Assembly: GCA_002085155.1 (NCBI GenBank)
Contig: NASX01000004.1
Span: forward strand, 62,001 to 126,000
Direction: 5' to 3'
DNA: 64,000 nt
DNA from: Sorangiineae bacterium NIC37A_2
GTDB lineage: Bacteria > Myxococcota_A > Polyangia > Polyangiales > Polyangiaceae
Part shown: positions 51,117 through 59,625 of the stretch, one piece after another
How positions within the stretch are numbered: the first letter of the stretch is position 1
How the letters are laid out: every line of letters starts with the position of its first letter
Translations under genes and position numbers: made by a program
Notes under the pieces: model-generated
What the model saw: the letters and a program-made list of their open reading frames with translations, nothing else
Told to the model about the DNA's origin: nothing
Database searches by the model: none

Positions 51117-52994
51117 ATGACTAGCGAAGCCATTACCCCGGAAAACATTCACGCCTACCTGCGGAAGCACCAGGAAAAGGAGCTCTGTCGATTCGTCACC
51201 GTCGGCAGCGTCGACGATGGAAAGTCGACCCTGATTGGACGGCTGCTGCACGATACGCACGGCATCTACGAGGACCAGCTCGCGGCGGTCAAAAAGGCGA
51301 CCAAACAAGAGGGCGAAGAGGTCGACTTCTCGCTGTTCACCGACGGCCTCAAGGCGGAGCGAGAGCAGGGCATTACGATCGACGTCGCCTACCGCTACTT
51401 CTCGACCGAGAAGCGCAAGTTCATCATCGCCGATACCCCGGGCCACGTGCAGTACACGCGCAACATGGCTACGGGCGCGTCGACGGCGAACGTCGCGATC
51501 ATTCTGATCGACTCGCGCCTCGGTGTCTTGCAGCAGTCGCGGCGCCACGCGTACATCGCGCACCTGCTCGGCATTCCGCACCTCGCGGTCTGTATCAACA
51601 AGATGGACTTGGTTGAGTTCTCCGAGGAAGTATTCAACCGCATCCGCGACGAGTTCTCCGCGTTCACCGGTCAGCTCGGCTTCCGCGAGGTCAAGTTCAT
51701 CCCGATCAGCGCGACCAAGGGCATCAACGTCGTTCACGGCAGCGACGTCACGCCCTGGTACCCGAAGACCACGGCGGCCGGCGGCGGCACGCTGCTCGAG
51801 TTCCTCGAGACGGTGCCGGTCGACGCGGGCATCAACCGCACCGACTTCCGCTTCCCGATCCAGTACGTGATTCGGCCGAACCTCGACTATCGAGGCTTCT
51901 CGGGCACGATCGCCTCCGGTAGCGTCAAAAAAGGCGACACCGTCATCACGCTGCCGAGCCGCCAGAAGAGCCGCATCCGCTCGATCGACACCTTCGACGG
52001 TGAAATCGAGCGCGCCGCGGCGCCGATGGCCGTCACGATCCGACTCGAGGACGAAATCGACTCGAGCCGCGGCGACATGATGGTCCTGCCGGGCAACGAG
52101 CCGCAGGTTCTAGAGCGTTTTGAGGCGAAGATGGTCTGGCTGAGCGAAAACGATCTCGACCGGTCCCATACGTACCTCATGAAGCACACCACCCAGCTCG
52201 TTCGAGCGAACGTCGACGTGGTGAACTACGTGGTCGATCTCGAGACCCTCGAGAAGAAGAACGCACGGCACCTGGCCTTGAATGACATCGGGTCCGTGAC
52301 GGTCACGGCCCACAAGGCGATTTACCTCGACAGCTATCAGAAGAACCACGTCACCGGCGCGTTCATCCTGATCGATCCGATCACGAACAACACCGTCGCG
52401 GCGGGGATGATCGAAGGTCCGGTCGGCGCTCATGGCGCGCGGCGCGGCGAGCGCCTGGAGTCGAAGGTTGGCCCCGCCGAACGTCTTGAGCGCATGGGTC
52501 AGGCTGGCGCCGTTGTCTGGCTGACCGGCCTCCCGGCGGCCGGAAAGTCGGCGATTGCGTACGAGCTCGAGCGGCAACTCTTCGATCGGAAGATGGCGGC
52601 GGTGGTCCTCGATCCCGAAGACAACGCCACCCGCACCCAAATGCCCGACGGCTCAAGCCCCGCTCACTCCCCTGAGCTCGCTTTGCGTCTCGCCGACGCG
52701 GGTCTGCTCACGATCTGTGCTTACGCGAGCCCCCACCGGGCCGATCGCGTGCAGGTGCGATCAGTGGTGGGCGCGGAGCGCTTCGTCGAAGTGTACGTCT
52801 CGACTTCGGTCGAGGTCTGCCGAACCCGAGATGAGCGAGGGGCTTACGACGGGGCGCACGTCGATCCGATCGTGAGTTACGAAGTTCCCCAGGAACCCGA
52901 TCTCAAGGTGTCGCTCGACGGCGGCATCGGCCCCAAGGACGCAGCCCGCGCCATCTTGAGTCTGCTCGTGAGTCGCGGCCTCGCCCGCGAGTGA
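51117..52994 (+). CDS. cysNC: CysN-CysC fusion: sulfate adenylyltransferase GTPase subunit + APS kinase
   Basis: 625 residues. N-terminal GTPase part: P-loop TVGSVDDGKSTLIGR (about 30-42), the TREQGITIDVAYRYFST switch (KAEREQGITIDVAYRYFST) and NKMD in VCINKMDLVEF. The C-terminal APS kinase begins with VVWLTGLPAAGKSAIAYELE; the P-loop GLPAAGKS starts at residue 471. It activates sulfate to APS then PAPS. No cysH or sulfite reductase genes are in the window, so the product could feed either cysteine synthesis or sulfation. Confidence 0.96.
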   Translation: MTSEAITPENIHAYLRKHQEKELCRFVTVGSVDDGKSTLIGRLLHDTHGIYEDQLAAVKKATKQEGEEVDFSLFTDGLKAEREQGITIDVAYRYFSTEKRKFIIADTPGHVQYTRNMATGASTANVAIILIDSRLGVLQQSRRHAYIAHLLGIPHLAVCINKMDLVEFSEEVFNRIRDEFSAFTGQLGFREVKFIPISATKGINVVHGSDVTPWYPKTTAAGGGTLLEFLETVPVDAGINRTDFRFPIQYVIRPNLDYRGFSGTIASGSVKKGDTVITLPSRQKSRIRSIDTFDGEIERAAAPMAVTIRLEDEIDSSRGDMMVLPGNEPQVLERFEAKMVWLSENDLDRSHTYLMKHTTQLVRANVDVVNYVVDLETLEKKNARHLALNDIGSVTVTAHKAIYLDSYQKNHVTGAFILIDPITNNTVAAGMIEGPVGAHGARRGERLESKVGPAERLERMGQAGAVVWLTGLPAAGKSAIAYELERQLFDRKMAAVVLDPEDNATRTQMPDGSSPAHSPELALRLADAGLLTICAYASPHRADRVQVRSVVGAERFVEVYVSTSVEVCRTRDERGAYDGAHVDPIVSYEVPQEPDLKVSLDGGIGPKDAARAILSLLVSRGLARE

Positions 52995-53017
52995 GCCGAG
53001 AGAGCAGCAAAAGAGCC

Positions 53018-53455
53018 TCAGCCCGAACGCACACTGCGCTTTTGGGCTGGGGCGTCTGCTTGGCATAACCAGCGGTAAGCGGACCCTACCTCGCGGAAGA
53101 TCTGCGCTGTGACGCCCTTGGCCGCGTACACCTCGACCAGGCGATTCATGTTCGCGTTCCCGATCGCCTCGGCCGGCGGCAAGAGCGCCCAATAGCGCCA
53201 TCCCGCAGCGATCGCCTGGGGCGCCCAGATGTTCTGGCCCCACTCATGATGAGACCGGGGCAAAGCGCCGCCGGCTCGGTCATCCGAGAGCCACTTCGTC
53301 GCCCCCTTTTCGCGCATTAGCTCGAGCCCGCACATCAGGACCTGCTCGAGGGTCTCGCGTCCAGGGTACTGGTGCATCTCATGACGAACGATCCGCTCGC
53401 CTGGGAAGTACCAGAGTGTCATTCGTGGTGTTTCGAGAACGACTTCTCCCAGCAT
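53018..53455 (-). CDS. Small STAS/SEC14-like soluble protein, unknown function
   Basis: 145 residues, no signal or helix. The layout of a short strand-rich N-terminus (LETPRMTLWYFPGERIVRHE), EQVLMCGLELMREKGATKWLS with a helix, HEWGQNIWAPQAIAAGWRYWALL and a final helix matches a widespread family of ~130-residue single-domain STAS-like proteins of unknown role. That match is by pattern only. Convergent with cysNC. Confidence 0.6.
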   Translation of the reverse strand: MLGEVVLETPRMTLWYFPGERIVRHEMHQYPGRETLEQVLMCGLELMREKGATKWLSDDRAGGALPRSHHEWGQNIWAPQAIAAGWRYWALLPPAEAIGNANMNRLVEVYAAKGVTAQIFREVGSAYRWLCQADAPAQKRSVRSG

Positions 53456-53802
53456 ACTTCCCTCGTCAGACCCGCCTCACAAAACATGAGGGGCCTTGAA
53501 GAGGATGACAAGACGCCGGTGAAAAGCGGCTACTTTGGCTTTTTCCTCGGCGCGCGACCCTGCGCCTCGTGCGTGGAGGGATGCCCGGGACCTAGAGGCC
53601 CCGGGGAGATGTATGTGTTCGCCGACACTCAGCGCAGCTGTACGTGAGGTGCCATGGATCGTGGCGCAAAGTTCGGCCCCCCGGCTCGTTGGCGCTGGGG
53701 GGCCTCTTTGCGCGTCCCTCAGGTTAGCGCACCTTCGCATTCGGCCGAGCGGCGATGCTCTCTCCGAGCGCCGCTCTCGAGAGTGAAATGGTGCCCCAAA
53801 AA
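53456..53802. other. 347-bp interval with no gene
   Basis: No coding sequence is supported. It contains the hairpin at 53664-53713 and otherwise G/C-rich DNA with local runs such as GGCCCCGGGG near 53600; nothing else stands out. Confidence 0.5.
53664..53713. other. Bipartite 16-bp hairpin in intergenic DNA
   Basis: Outer stem GCGCAAAG (53664-53671) with CTTTGCGC (53706-53713), and inner stem GGCCCCCC (53675-53682) with GGGGGGCC (53697-53704); both stems are perfect. It lies between the 53018 gene and the GLUG gene. No T-run follows, so it may be a structured RNA, a paused terminator or a DNA element. Confidence 0.65.
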
Positions 53803-54969
53803 TCAGCGCAACTGTGCGTTCAGATCGGGCATGTTCTTCAGGATGTGGTGCTGTGAAGCGGACCCGGCGTCCCAATAGGCGGTATCGAAGTTGTTATCAT
53901 TGGGACAATACGCGGGATAGACGCAAAAGAATCCTTCGTAGGGGAGCGTGGGTGTCTTGTGCTCGCTCGTGGTGCCTGGACGCTGCGCATAAAGAGAAGC
54001 GGGATCGTTCAAGTAGTTGGGAGAAGGATCCAAAGAGCTGTCCCACGACAGGTGAGTAAAGCGCGCTTTGCAATTGGCCCAGGCCCCGACTGTTCCAGCC
54101 CAGCCGCTTTTGCCTTTGTCGACGACGTCGCCGCCGCGATAGATGCCCTTGTACAGAAGCCAATCAGGGCCATTGCAGGTGAGCTGACCGACGAGGCCTC
54201 CCAGGAAGTTGCGCCCGGTGACGTCACCAACTGCGTAGACATCGTGGATGTCAACCGCGCTGGCGAGGCCGGCAATACCGCCAGCGATGACCGTGCGATT
54301 CGAATCGGAGGTATCCGGCGCGACAAGCACAAGGCGGTTCCCCTCGGTGACGCCCTGTGCATAGCTCCTTTCGATCGTCGCGAGGCCTGCCTGCGCCTCT
54401 CCTGTGCCCTTGGACGCGACGGCCACGAGCCCGCCGGCGTAGTAGTTTGCGCTTTGGACTTTGCCCTTGAAGTAGGACCGGGTGACGCGGCCGCCTTGCA
54501 TGTGACTGATGAGTCCGCCAGCGGAATACCAGCCGCCGACTGTGCCTTCGACCGCCACGCCTTCGATCTGTGAGTCGACGCTGCTCGCTGCAAGTCCACC
54601 GGCCACCCAGCTTCCCGTGGCCTTCAAGTTCGTGAACCTGAGGTCTTTCACGGTCGCGCCGCTCAAATAGCCGAAGAAGGCGGCGTTACTGGAGTTGATC
54701 GTGAGGTTCTTTATCTTCTTCTTCCGGCCATCGAGGGTCCCCGAGAAGTCCTTAGGGGTCCATACTTTGCCTTGGGCTTCGATATCTTGCGTGAGGTGAT
54801 AGGTTCCGGTGGAACCCATATTCACGAGGTCGTTCCAGCTTGAAATGGGGCTGGACTGGCCGGCGGCCTGCTCCGTGCTTTGGACGTCCTCGAGGGCGAG
54901 GAGGTCTTGATCGCTGGCTGCTTCTACCGCACAACCAAGGACGAAGACGAGGGAGCCGAGAGCGTCCAT
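53803..54969 (-). CDS. GLUG-motif beta-helix lipoprotein
   Basis: 388 residues. Lipobox LVFVLGC, then repeated Gly-rich modules: AGGLISHMQGGRVTRSYFKG, AGGLVAVASK..., IERSYAQGVTEG, GGIAGLASAVDIHDVYAVGD and GGLVGQL, matching the GLUG motif (PF07581) seen in adhesins and surface proteins with right-handed beta-helix folds. The annotated start lacks a positively charged signal-peptide N-terminus; an out-of-frame MKNLKLVGQ lies just upstream (see findings), so the start or an indel may be wrong. Cys pairs near the end (FFCVYPAYC). Confidence 0.8.
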   Translation of the reverse strand: MDALGSLVFVLGCAVEAASDQDLLALEDVQSTEQAAGQSSPISSWNDLVNMGSTGTYHLTQDIEAQGKVWTPKDFSGTLDGRKKKIKNLTINSSNAAFFGYLSGATVKDLRFTNLKATGSWVAGGLAASSVDSQIEGVAVEGTVGGWYSAGGLISHMQGGRVTRSYFKGKVQSANYYAGGLVAVASKGTGEAQAGLATIERSYAQGVTEGNRLVLVAPDTSDSNRTVIAGGIAGLASAVDIHDVYAVGDVTGRNFLGGLVGQLTCNGPDWLLYKGIYRGGDVVDKGKSGWAGTVGAWANCKARFTHLSWDSSLDPSPNYLNDPASLYAQRPGTTSEHKTPTLPYEGFFCVYPAYCPNDNNFDTAYWDAGSASQHHILKNMPDLNAQLR

Positions 54970-55444
54970 TGGCCTACAAGTTTGAGGTTCTTCATCTGTT
55001 TCTCACTTTGAGGGTTTCCGAGGTTCGTCCTCGAGCAGGTCGCCAAAGGTGATGTAAATAATAGCGAAGGAGGGCTCCCTCGCCGCGTTGCCCCACCCAT
55101 CGAGCGCCCCTATCGAAGGCCGGCTCAGGCTATGGTCCAGAGCGCCTCTCTAGACAGGGACAAAAATCTCCTCCTCCCTCTGCGCTTATGCAGCAGGATT
55201 TACACTCGAGGAGTCTTGATGGTGAGCAAATGATTATCAAGGGGTCTGAAGCTCACACAAACGCGCGTTCGGGCTGCAGAAGTCGGAGAGCGCGAACTGA
55301 CCATGACCTCCGTGGTCGAACTCAAGCTCAATGTCGCTTGAGGCGCAGCGAAAGCACAATTCTCTTTGATGTGCGATGCGTGAGCGTAGCGGTCCGCGCT
55401 CTCCGTGCCTGGAAAGGAGCCGAAGCCTCGAAAAGCCTCGAGGC
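54970..55444. other. 475-bp interval with no supported gene
   Basis: It should hold the promoter of the GLUG gene. Short open frames here lack ribosome-binding sites and look like noise. No hairpin with a T-run or known RNA is seen. Confidence 0.4.
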
Positions 55445-56131
55445 TCAGAAGTTCGTCTCGACCATCGGCCGGAACACGAGCTCGTGCACGACCGCGTCGT
55501 CCGGTGCGAAGAGGACGGAGTGAACGATCAGCTCCGCGACACTCTCCGGGCGCATGTAATCCGGGCGCTCTGTGGCGCGGAACTCGGTGTTGGTCCCGCC
55601 GGGGTGCACCGCGCTCACCTTCACGCCGTGGGGGCGCGCCTCCTTGATGAGGACTTTGGTGAGCCCGGTGAGCCCATGTTTCATCGCCGTATAGATCCCC
55701 ATTTGCTCGGAGGCGTAGAGCGTCGCCGTCGAGAGCACGTTGACGATGTGGCCGCTCTTGCGCTCGATCATGTCCTTGAGCGCGAGCCGACAGAGCTCAG
55801 CGGGTGCCCTGAGGTTCAGGGCATATTGGGCCTCGAATTCCTCGAGGTCGGTGTCGACGAAGAGCGCCTTCCGTGAGTTGTAGCCGGCGTTATTGACGAC
55901 AATGTCGACGGTGCCGAGCGCATCTTTCGCGCGCGCGTAGAGCTCCCGAGGAGCCTCGCGGGTTCCGAGGTCGAGAGCGTAGATCAGACAACCGGTTTCG
56001 TTCTGGAGACTTTGGAGCTTGGCTTCGTCGCGGCCCGAAGCGAGCACGACGACGTCCCGGGCGGCGAGCGCTTTGACAAGCGCTCGCCCAATGCCGCGGG
56101 AGGCTCCTGTGACCAGAGCAGTCCGACTCAC
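55445..56131 (-). CDS. SDR family oxidoreductase (classical)
   Basis: 228 residues. TALVTGASRGIGRALVKALA is the TGxxxGxG cofactor motif; NNAGYNSRKALF the NNAG strand; NVLSTATLYASEQMGIYTAMKHG gives Ser, Tyr and Lys of the catalytic tetrad. Substrate unknown. GTG start at 56131. Last gene of an operon with the kinase (10-bp gap) and aat. Confidence 0.93.
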   Translation of the reverse strand: MSRTALVTGASRGIGRALVKALAARDVVVLASGRDEAKLQSLQNETGCLIYALDLGTREAPRELYARAKDALGTVDIVVNNAGYNSRKALFVDTDLEEFEAQYALNLRAPAELCRLALKDMIERKSGHIVNVLSTATLYASEQMGIYTAMKHGLTGLTKVLIKEARPHGVKVSAVHPGGTNTEFRATERPDYMRPESVAELIVHSVLFAPDDAVVHELVFRPMVETNF

Positions 56132-56141
56132 TTTCGACCTT

Positions 56142-57485
56142 CTAGCTCGAGCGGGGCGCGTCCGTGTGACGCTTCATGCCGCTCTGACGAACCATGTGCT
56201 CGAGGTCGCGGAAGCGCTGAGCGAGGGCTCGCACGAGCGCGCCGGTCCAGCCGTCTGCTCCGAGACCGTCCTGGAGCATCTTCTTTTCGAGAACGAGCAC
56301 GGTCACGCGGTCGATGGCGTCGACCGATGCTGCGCGGGGTTCTTCGAGCAACAGAGCCATCTCGCCAAAGACGTCGCCTGCGCCCATGGTCGAGAGGGTC
56401 TCTTGTTCACCGGTCTCCGTCGTCCGGTAGGCGCGACATTTCCCGCTCACGATCATGTAAGCTTTGTCGCCCACGTCGCCTTCGCGAATGATGATTTGAC
56501 CGGGCTGGAAGAGCTGGCGGGGGAGGTGAAGACCACCGCGGAGGAAGCTGCGGACGTCCTTCTGGAGCTCGAGGATCGACTGGTAACGATCTTCCGGACG
56601 CGCTGCGACGGCGCGCTCGACGATGTTGCGGATACGTTTCGAGACGCCGATGCCTTCACAAGCAGTGTCGATGGGAATGATCTCGGCTTTGGCTGCGCGT
56701 CGGAGTGCCTCTTCCGCGTCGTAGGTGTCCCCGTAGGGCGTGTAGCCGCTCACGAGCTCGTAGAGCACCGCGCCCATGCCGAACACGTCTGCGCGCTCGT
56801 CGAGGCTCATCACATTGCCGCGGGCTTGTTCAGGCGCCATGTAGGCGGCGGTTCCGACGGGGCCTTCCGCGTCCATCGCGGCGCAGCCGCTGGCGCGGCC
56901 GATCAAGCGAGCGAGACCCCAGTCCATCAGGTAGACCTGACCGAAGTCCGCGACCATGATGTTTTCAGGCTTGATATCGCGGTGAATGACGCCGCGGTGA
57001 TGCGCATAGGCGAGCGCGTCACAGACCTTGAGGAAGATTTCGAGGCCTTCCTGGAGGCGCTCGGTGGAGCCTGGTGGACGCTTCCGATCCGCCATCCAGC
57101 GGTGCAGGTCGATGCCGCGGATCAGCTTCATCGTGAAGTAAGGCACGCCATCCGGGCTCACGGAGAGCTCATGAACCGGGACGATGTTCGGGTGCTCGAG
57201 CTGACCCGTGACCTGGGCTTCAGCGATGAACCCGCCTTTGTAGAAGTTCTCTTTGGCGAGCTCCTTGTCGAGGCGCTTGAGAGCGACGTGACGCAGCAAG
57301 TTTCGATCGGTGGCTGGGTGGATGCGGCCCATGCCACCTCGTCCGAGCTCCGCGAAGACGCGCAGGTTGTCCGGCGTGGGGATGCCCTCCGTCCGCGCCT
57401 CGTGCTCATTGACCCCATGGGCCCCACCCGCAGGGATACGTTCGATGATGTATACGGGCTGCGGCTTCGCTTCCTTTTCCGGCAT
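56142..57485 (-). CDS. Ser/Thr protein kinase fused to a cyclic-nucleotide-binding domain
   Basis: 447 residues. Kinase domain about 41-320: GRGGMG loop, Lys70 in HVALKRLD, HRDIKPEN (168-175), and DWG (188-190) in place of DFG. DWG is found in other active-looking bacterial kinases, so activity remains possible. The C-terminal ~110 residues are a CRP-like cNMP-binding domain (about 325-430), with the phosphate-binding cassette FGEMALLLEEPRAAS. No DNA-binding tail follows. A cAMP- or cGMP-gated soluble kinase is suggested. Sits 14 bp after aat. Confidence 0.92.
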   Translation of the reverse strand: MPEKEAKPQPVYIIERIPAGGAHGVNEHEARTEGIPTPDNLRVFAELGRGGMGRIHPATDRNLLRHVALKRLDKELAKENFYKGGFIAEAQVTGQLEHPNIVPVHELSVSPDGVPYFTMKLIRGIDLHRWMADRKRPPGSTERLQEGLEIFLKVCDALAYAHHRGVIHRDIKPENIMVADFGQVYLMDWGLARLIGRASGCAAMDAEGPVGTAAYMAPEQARGNVMSLDERADVFGMGAVLYELVSGYTPYGDTYDAEEALRRAAKAEIIPIDTACEGIGVSKRIRNIVERAVAARPEDRYQSILELQKDVRSFLRGGLHLPRQLFQPGQIIIREGDVGDKAYMIVSGKCRAYRTTETGEQETLSTMGAGDVFGEMALLLEEPRAASVDAIDRVTVLVLEKKMLQDGLGADGWTGALVRALAQRFRDLEHMVRQSGMKRHTDAPRSS

Positions 57486-57499
57486 AGTCAGGCAGAAGA

Positions 57500-58294
57500 C
57501 TACAGGACTTCGAGCTTTCGCACGACCCAGGGCAGAAGGTCCGTGCCGAGGCTACTGATTTCCTGCGCTTCGGGGCCCGTCTCGGACGTCAGCGCGCCGG
57601 CCGGGTTTGCGGGAGGAGACCCTGAGAGGGCTTGGCTCAGGCGGATCAGGTACTCGCTGCGGCTGATCTCGTAAGCGCCCATCGAGCGGAGGTGGCCGGT
57701 CTCGAATTGAACGTCGTAGAGCCGAGTCCCGAGAGCGAAGCGATGCAAGACGCTCGTTACGAGCGCGGCCTTCGATGCGTCGGTCTCGATATGGAACATG
57801 CTCTCGGCGGCGAACAGGCCGCCGCTCAGGACCCCATAGAGTCCTCCCACGAGCTCTGCTCCTCTGCGCACTTCATAGGCGAGGGCTTTGCCGAGCCGGC
57901 CCAGCTCGACGTATGCGCTGAGCATCTCGTCGTTGATCCAGGAGCTCTCTCGAAGCTGACCACAAGTGCGCATGACCTCTTCGATATCCGTGGTGGCGCG
58001 CACGGTGAGCTCACCGCTTCGAGCAGCACCGCGGAGATGTCGCCTGAGGGAGCGTGAGATGTGGAGGTGCTCCGGATCGAGAACAGCTCGCGGATTCGGA
58101 GACCACCAAAGGATCGGTGGTTCATCGAACCATGGAAATATTCCCGCATGATATGCGCTGAGCAGTCTTTCTGGACGAAGATCGGCTCCAACAGCGACAA
58201 GTCCCTGGTCGTCGTAGTCGCTCGGGTCGGGAAATTCGACCGGTACTCCGGGCGGAAGCCAAACGGGTCTCTTCAGACGCTGCGAGCCGCGCAT
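57500..58294 (-). CDS. aat: Leucyl/phenylalanyl-tRNA-protein transferase
   Basis: 264 residues, family-typical. Blocks of Aat: FPDPSDYDDQGLVAVGADL, YHAGIFPWFDEPPILWWSPN (with PILWWSP), LHISRSLRRHLR, WINDEMLSAYVELGRLG, GGLYGVLSGGLFAAESMF, and YDVQFETGHLRSMGAYEISR. It attaches Leu or Phe to Lys/Arg N-termini, the N-end rule step. It heads the aat-kinase-SDR operon and is divergent from yggT by 19 bp. Confidence 0.95.
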   Translation of the reverse strand: MRGSQRLKRPVWLPPGVPVEFPDPSDYDDQGLVAVGADLRPERLLSAYHAGIFPWFDEPPILWWSPNPRAVLDPEHLHISRSLRRHLRGAARSGELTVRATTDIEEVMRTCGQLRESSWINDEMLSAYVELGRLGKALAYEVRRGAELVGGLYGVLSGGLFAAESMFHIETDASKAALVTSVLHRFALGTRLYDVQFETGHLRSMGAYEISRSEYLIRLSQALSGSPPANPAGALTSETGPEAQEISSLGTDLLPWVVRKLEVL

Positions 58295-58313
58295 CGCGCG
58301 CTATATTGGACCC

Positions 58314-58547
58314 GTGGCAAGGATCATTCACCTGGCTATCGAAATTTACTCGGCGATTTTGTTCGGCGCCGTCATTGTGTCGTGGGTCGCGCCCAGGTCG
58401 CGGCACCCGTTTGTCCAGTTTTTGCGCCGCGCGACCGATCCTGTCCTCGAGCCGATCCGGCGCATTTTGCCGGCGGCCGGAGGAATCGACTTCTCGCCGA
58501 TGGTCGCGCTCTTATTGTTGCAGCTCCTGGGACGGCTCTTTCGCTAA
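58314..58547 (+). CDS. YggT family membrane protein
   Basis: 77 residues, one YggT domain rather than the usual two. Pattern: IIHLAIEIYSAILFGAVIVS, then the loop WVAPRSRHPFVQFLRRATDP with the conserved TDPVLEPIRRILPAAGGIDFSP, and a second helix MVALLLLQLLGRLFR. Start is GTG at 58314, only 19 bp from the divergent aat start. It overlaps the convergent lipoprotein gene by 36 bp. Confidence 0.88.
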   Translation: MARIIHLAIEIYSAILFGAVIVSWVAPRSRHPFVQFLRRATDPVLEPIRRILPAAGGIDFSPMVALLLLQLLGRLFR

Positions 58548-59609
58548 TGGGGCCGCCGTCAGGAGCAGCGCGTAGCTCCCGGGGCCGCGCCTCACGAGCG
58601 CGGTTTCGTGGGGCTTTCTTTGGCTCTCGGCGGAGGGAAGTGCATCGAACCAGGCAAGACGTGCCCAGGCGCTCTCGTTGAGACCCTCGGGGCGGACGAG
58701 ATCGATCTCGATATAGCGGCCGCTCGTCTTCTCGAGGAGCGCGGGCCCGAAGCTCATCGGCTCGAAGCCAGGGCGCGGTTCGATATCGTTATGCAGAGCG
58801 CCGCCGTAGGTTAAGATGAGGGGTTTGTGGGAGGGGGCTTTGGCTCGTTCCTCGAGGACGACCTTGGTGCTGAGTTCAGCGATCAGCGTCATCATGCGAA
58901 AAACAGGCTCAGGATCGGCGGCGATCGTCTCGAACTCTGCGCAGCTCGGCCGGAGGACGTCGACGGGAACACCCAGCGCCTTCGAGCGATGTCCGAGCGT
59001 GATGTAGTCGTTTTGGTTCTCCTTGGACTGACCTTCGGTGACCTTGTCGGACTCCGTCTGCACTTTCTCCTTCGCTTCCGCGCAGCCGCTCGGCGGAACG
59101 AGGAGCTCGACGAGGAGGAAGTGACTCTGAGGTGCGAGCGCGGGGAGGAGCTCGTCAGCGAAACGGAGGGCAGTGCTCTTGCCCGGAGTGCCTTCCTGAG
59201 CGTGGGCTTCGCCGAAAGCGATAACACTCGGGGAGTGCTCGGCGATAGTCCAAGCCAGAGCGCTGTCGGCTCCGTCGAAGAAGGCGCAGTCGAAGGCGCC
59301 GCAGCGGCCCTTGCGCGGGGGAGGCTTCTTTTCGCCTGGAGCCGAAGGGCCGCGATTTTCTTCAAGATCTGGGCGCGCTCGAGGCTGCTCCAAGAGGCTT
59401 TCGAGGCCGCGGTTTTCGGACGGGGAATAGGCAGCGCTTGCCCCCGGTTGTTTCTCCGACACGCACCCGGCCAACGCAGAGAACGCGATTGCTGCCAGTG
59501 TGACGAATCCCTCCCCCTTTCCTCGTGAACGGTATGCCCACGCGGCGCGGGGTCGGGTGCGTGTCCCCTTCTTGGGTCGTGCGTCGCTTGCGCCCTGACC
59601 GGGTGACAT
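58512..59609 (-). CDS. Putative ChaN/EreA-like lipoprotein
   Basis: About 365 residues. A basic, Arg/Gly-rich N-terminus precedes a lipobox (AFSALAGC). The mature protein shows SVIAFGEAHAQEG (E-x-H) and LTYGGALHNDI (G-x-H), the spaced His/Glu pattern of the ChaN/EreA (haem-binding uptake/erythromycin esterase, Tiki/GumN-related) group. Assignment is tentative. ATG at 59609 is preferred; ATG at 59627 overlaps the divergent peptidase start. Ends 36 bp into yggT. Confidence 0.55.
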   Translation of the reverse strand: MSPGQGASDARPKKGTRTRPRAAWAYRSRGKGEGFVTLAAIAFSALAGCVSEKQPGASAAYSPSENRGLESLLEQPRARPDLEENRGPSAPGEKKPPPRKGRCGAFDCAFFDGADSALAWTIAEHSPSVIAFGEAHAQEGTPGKSTALRFADELLPALAPQSHFLLVELLVPPSGCAEAKEKVQTESDKVTEGQSKENQNDYITLGHRSKALGVPVDVLRPSCAEFETIAADPEPVFRMMTLIAELSTKVVLEERAKAPSHKPLILTYGGALHNDIEPRPGFEPMSFGPALLEKTSGRYIEIDLVRPEGLNESAWARLAWFDALPSAESQRKPHETALVRRGPGSYALLLTAAPLAKEPSQELQQ

Positions 59610-59625
59610 TAAGTTCCAAAAAGTC

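Noticed and set aside
55188-55523. A 111-residue frame in the gap before the SDR gene
   Set aside because: No ribosome-binding site, no domain, and it overlaps the 3' end of the SDR gene.
56897-56925. The DWG motif as proof that the kinase is dead
   Set aside because: Lys70, HRD and Asp of DWG are all present, so activity is possible.
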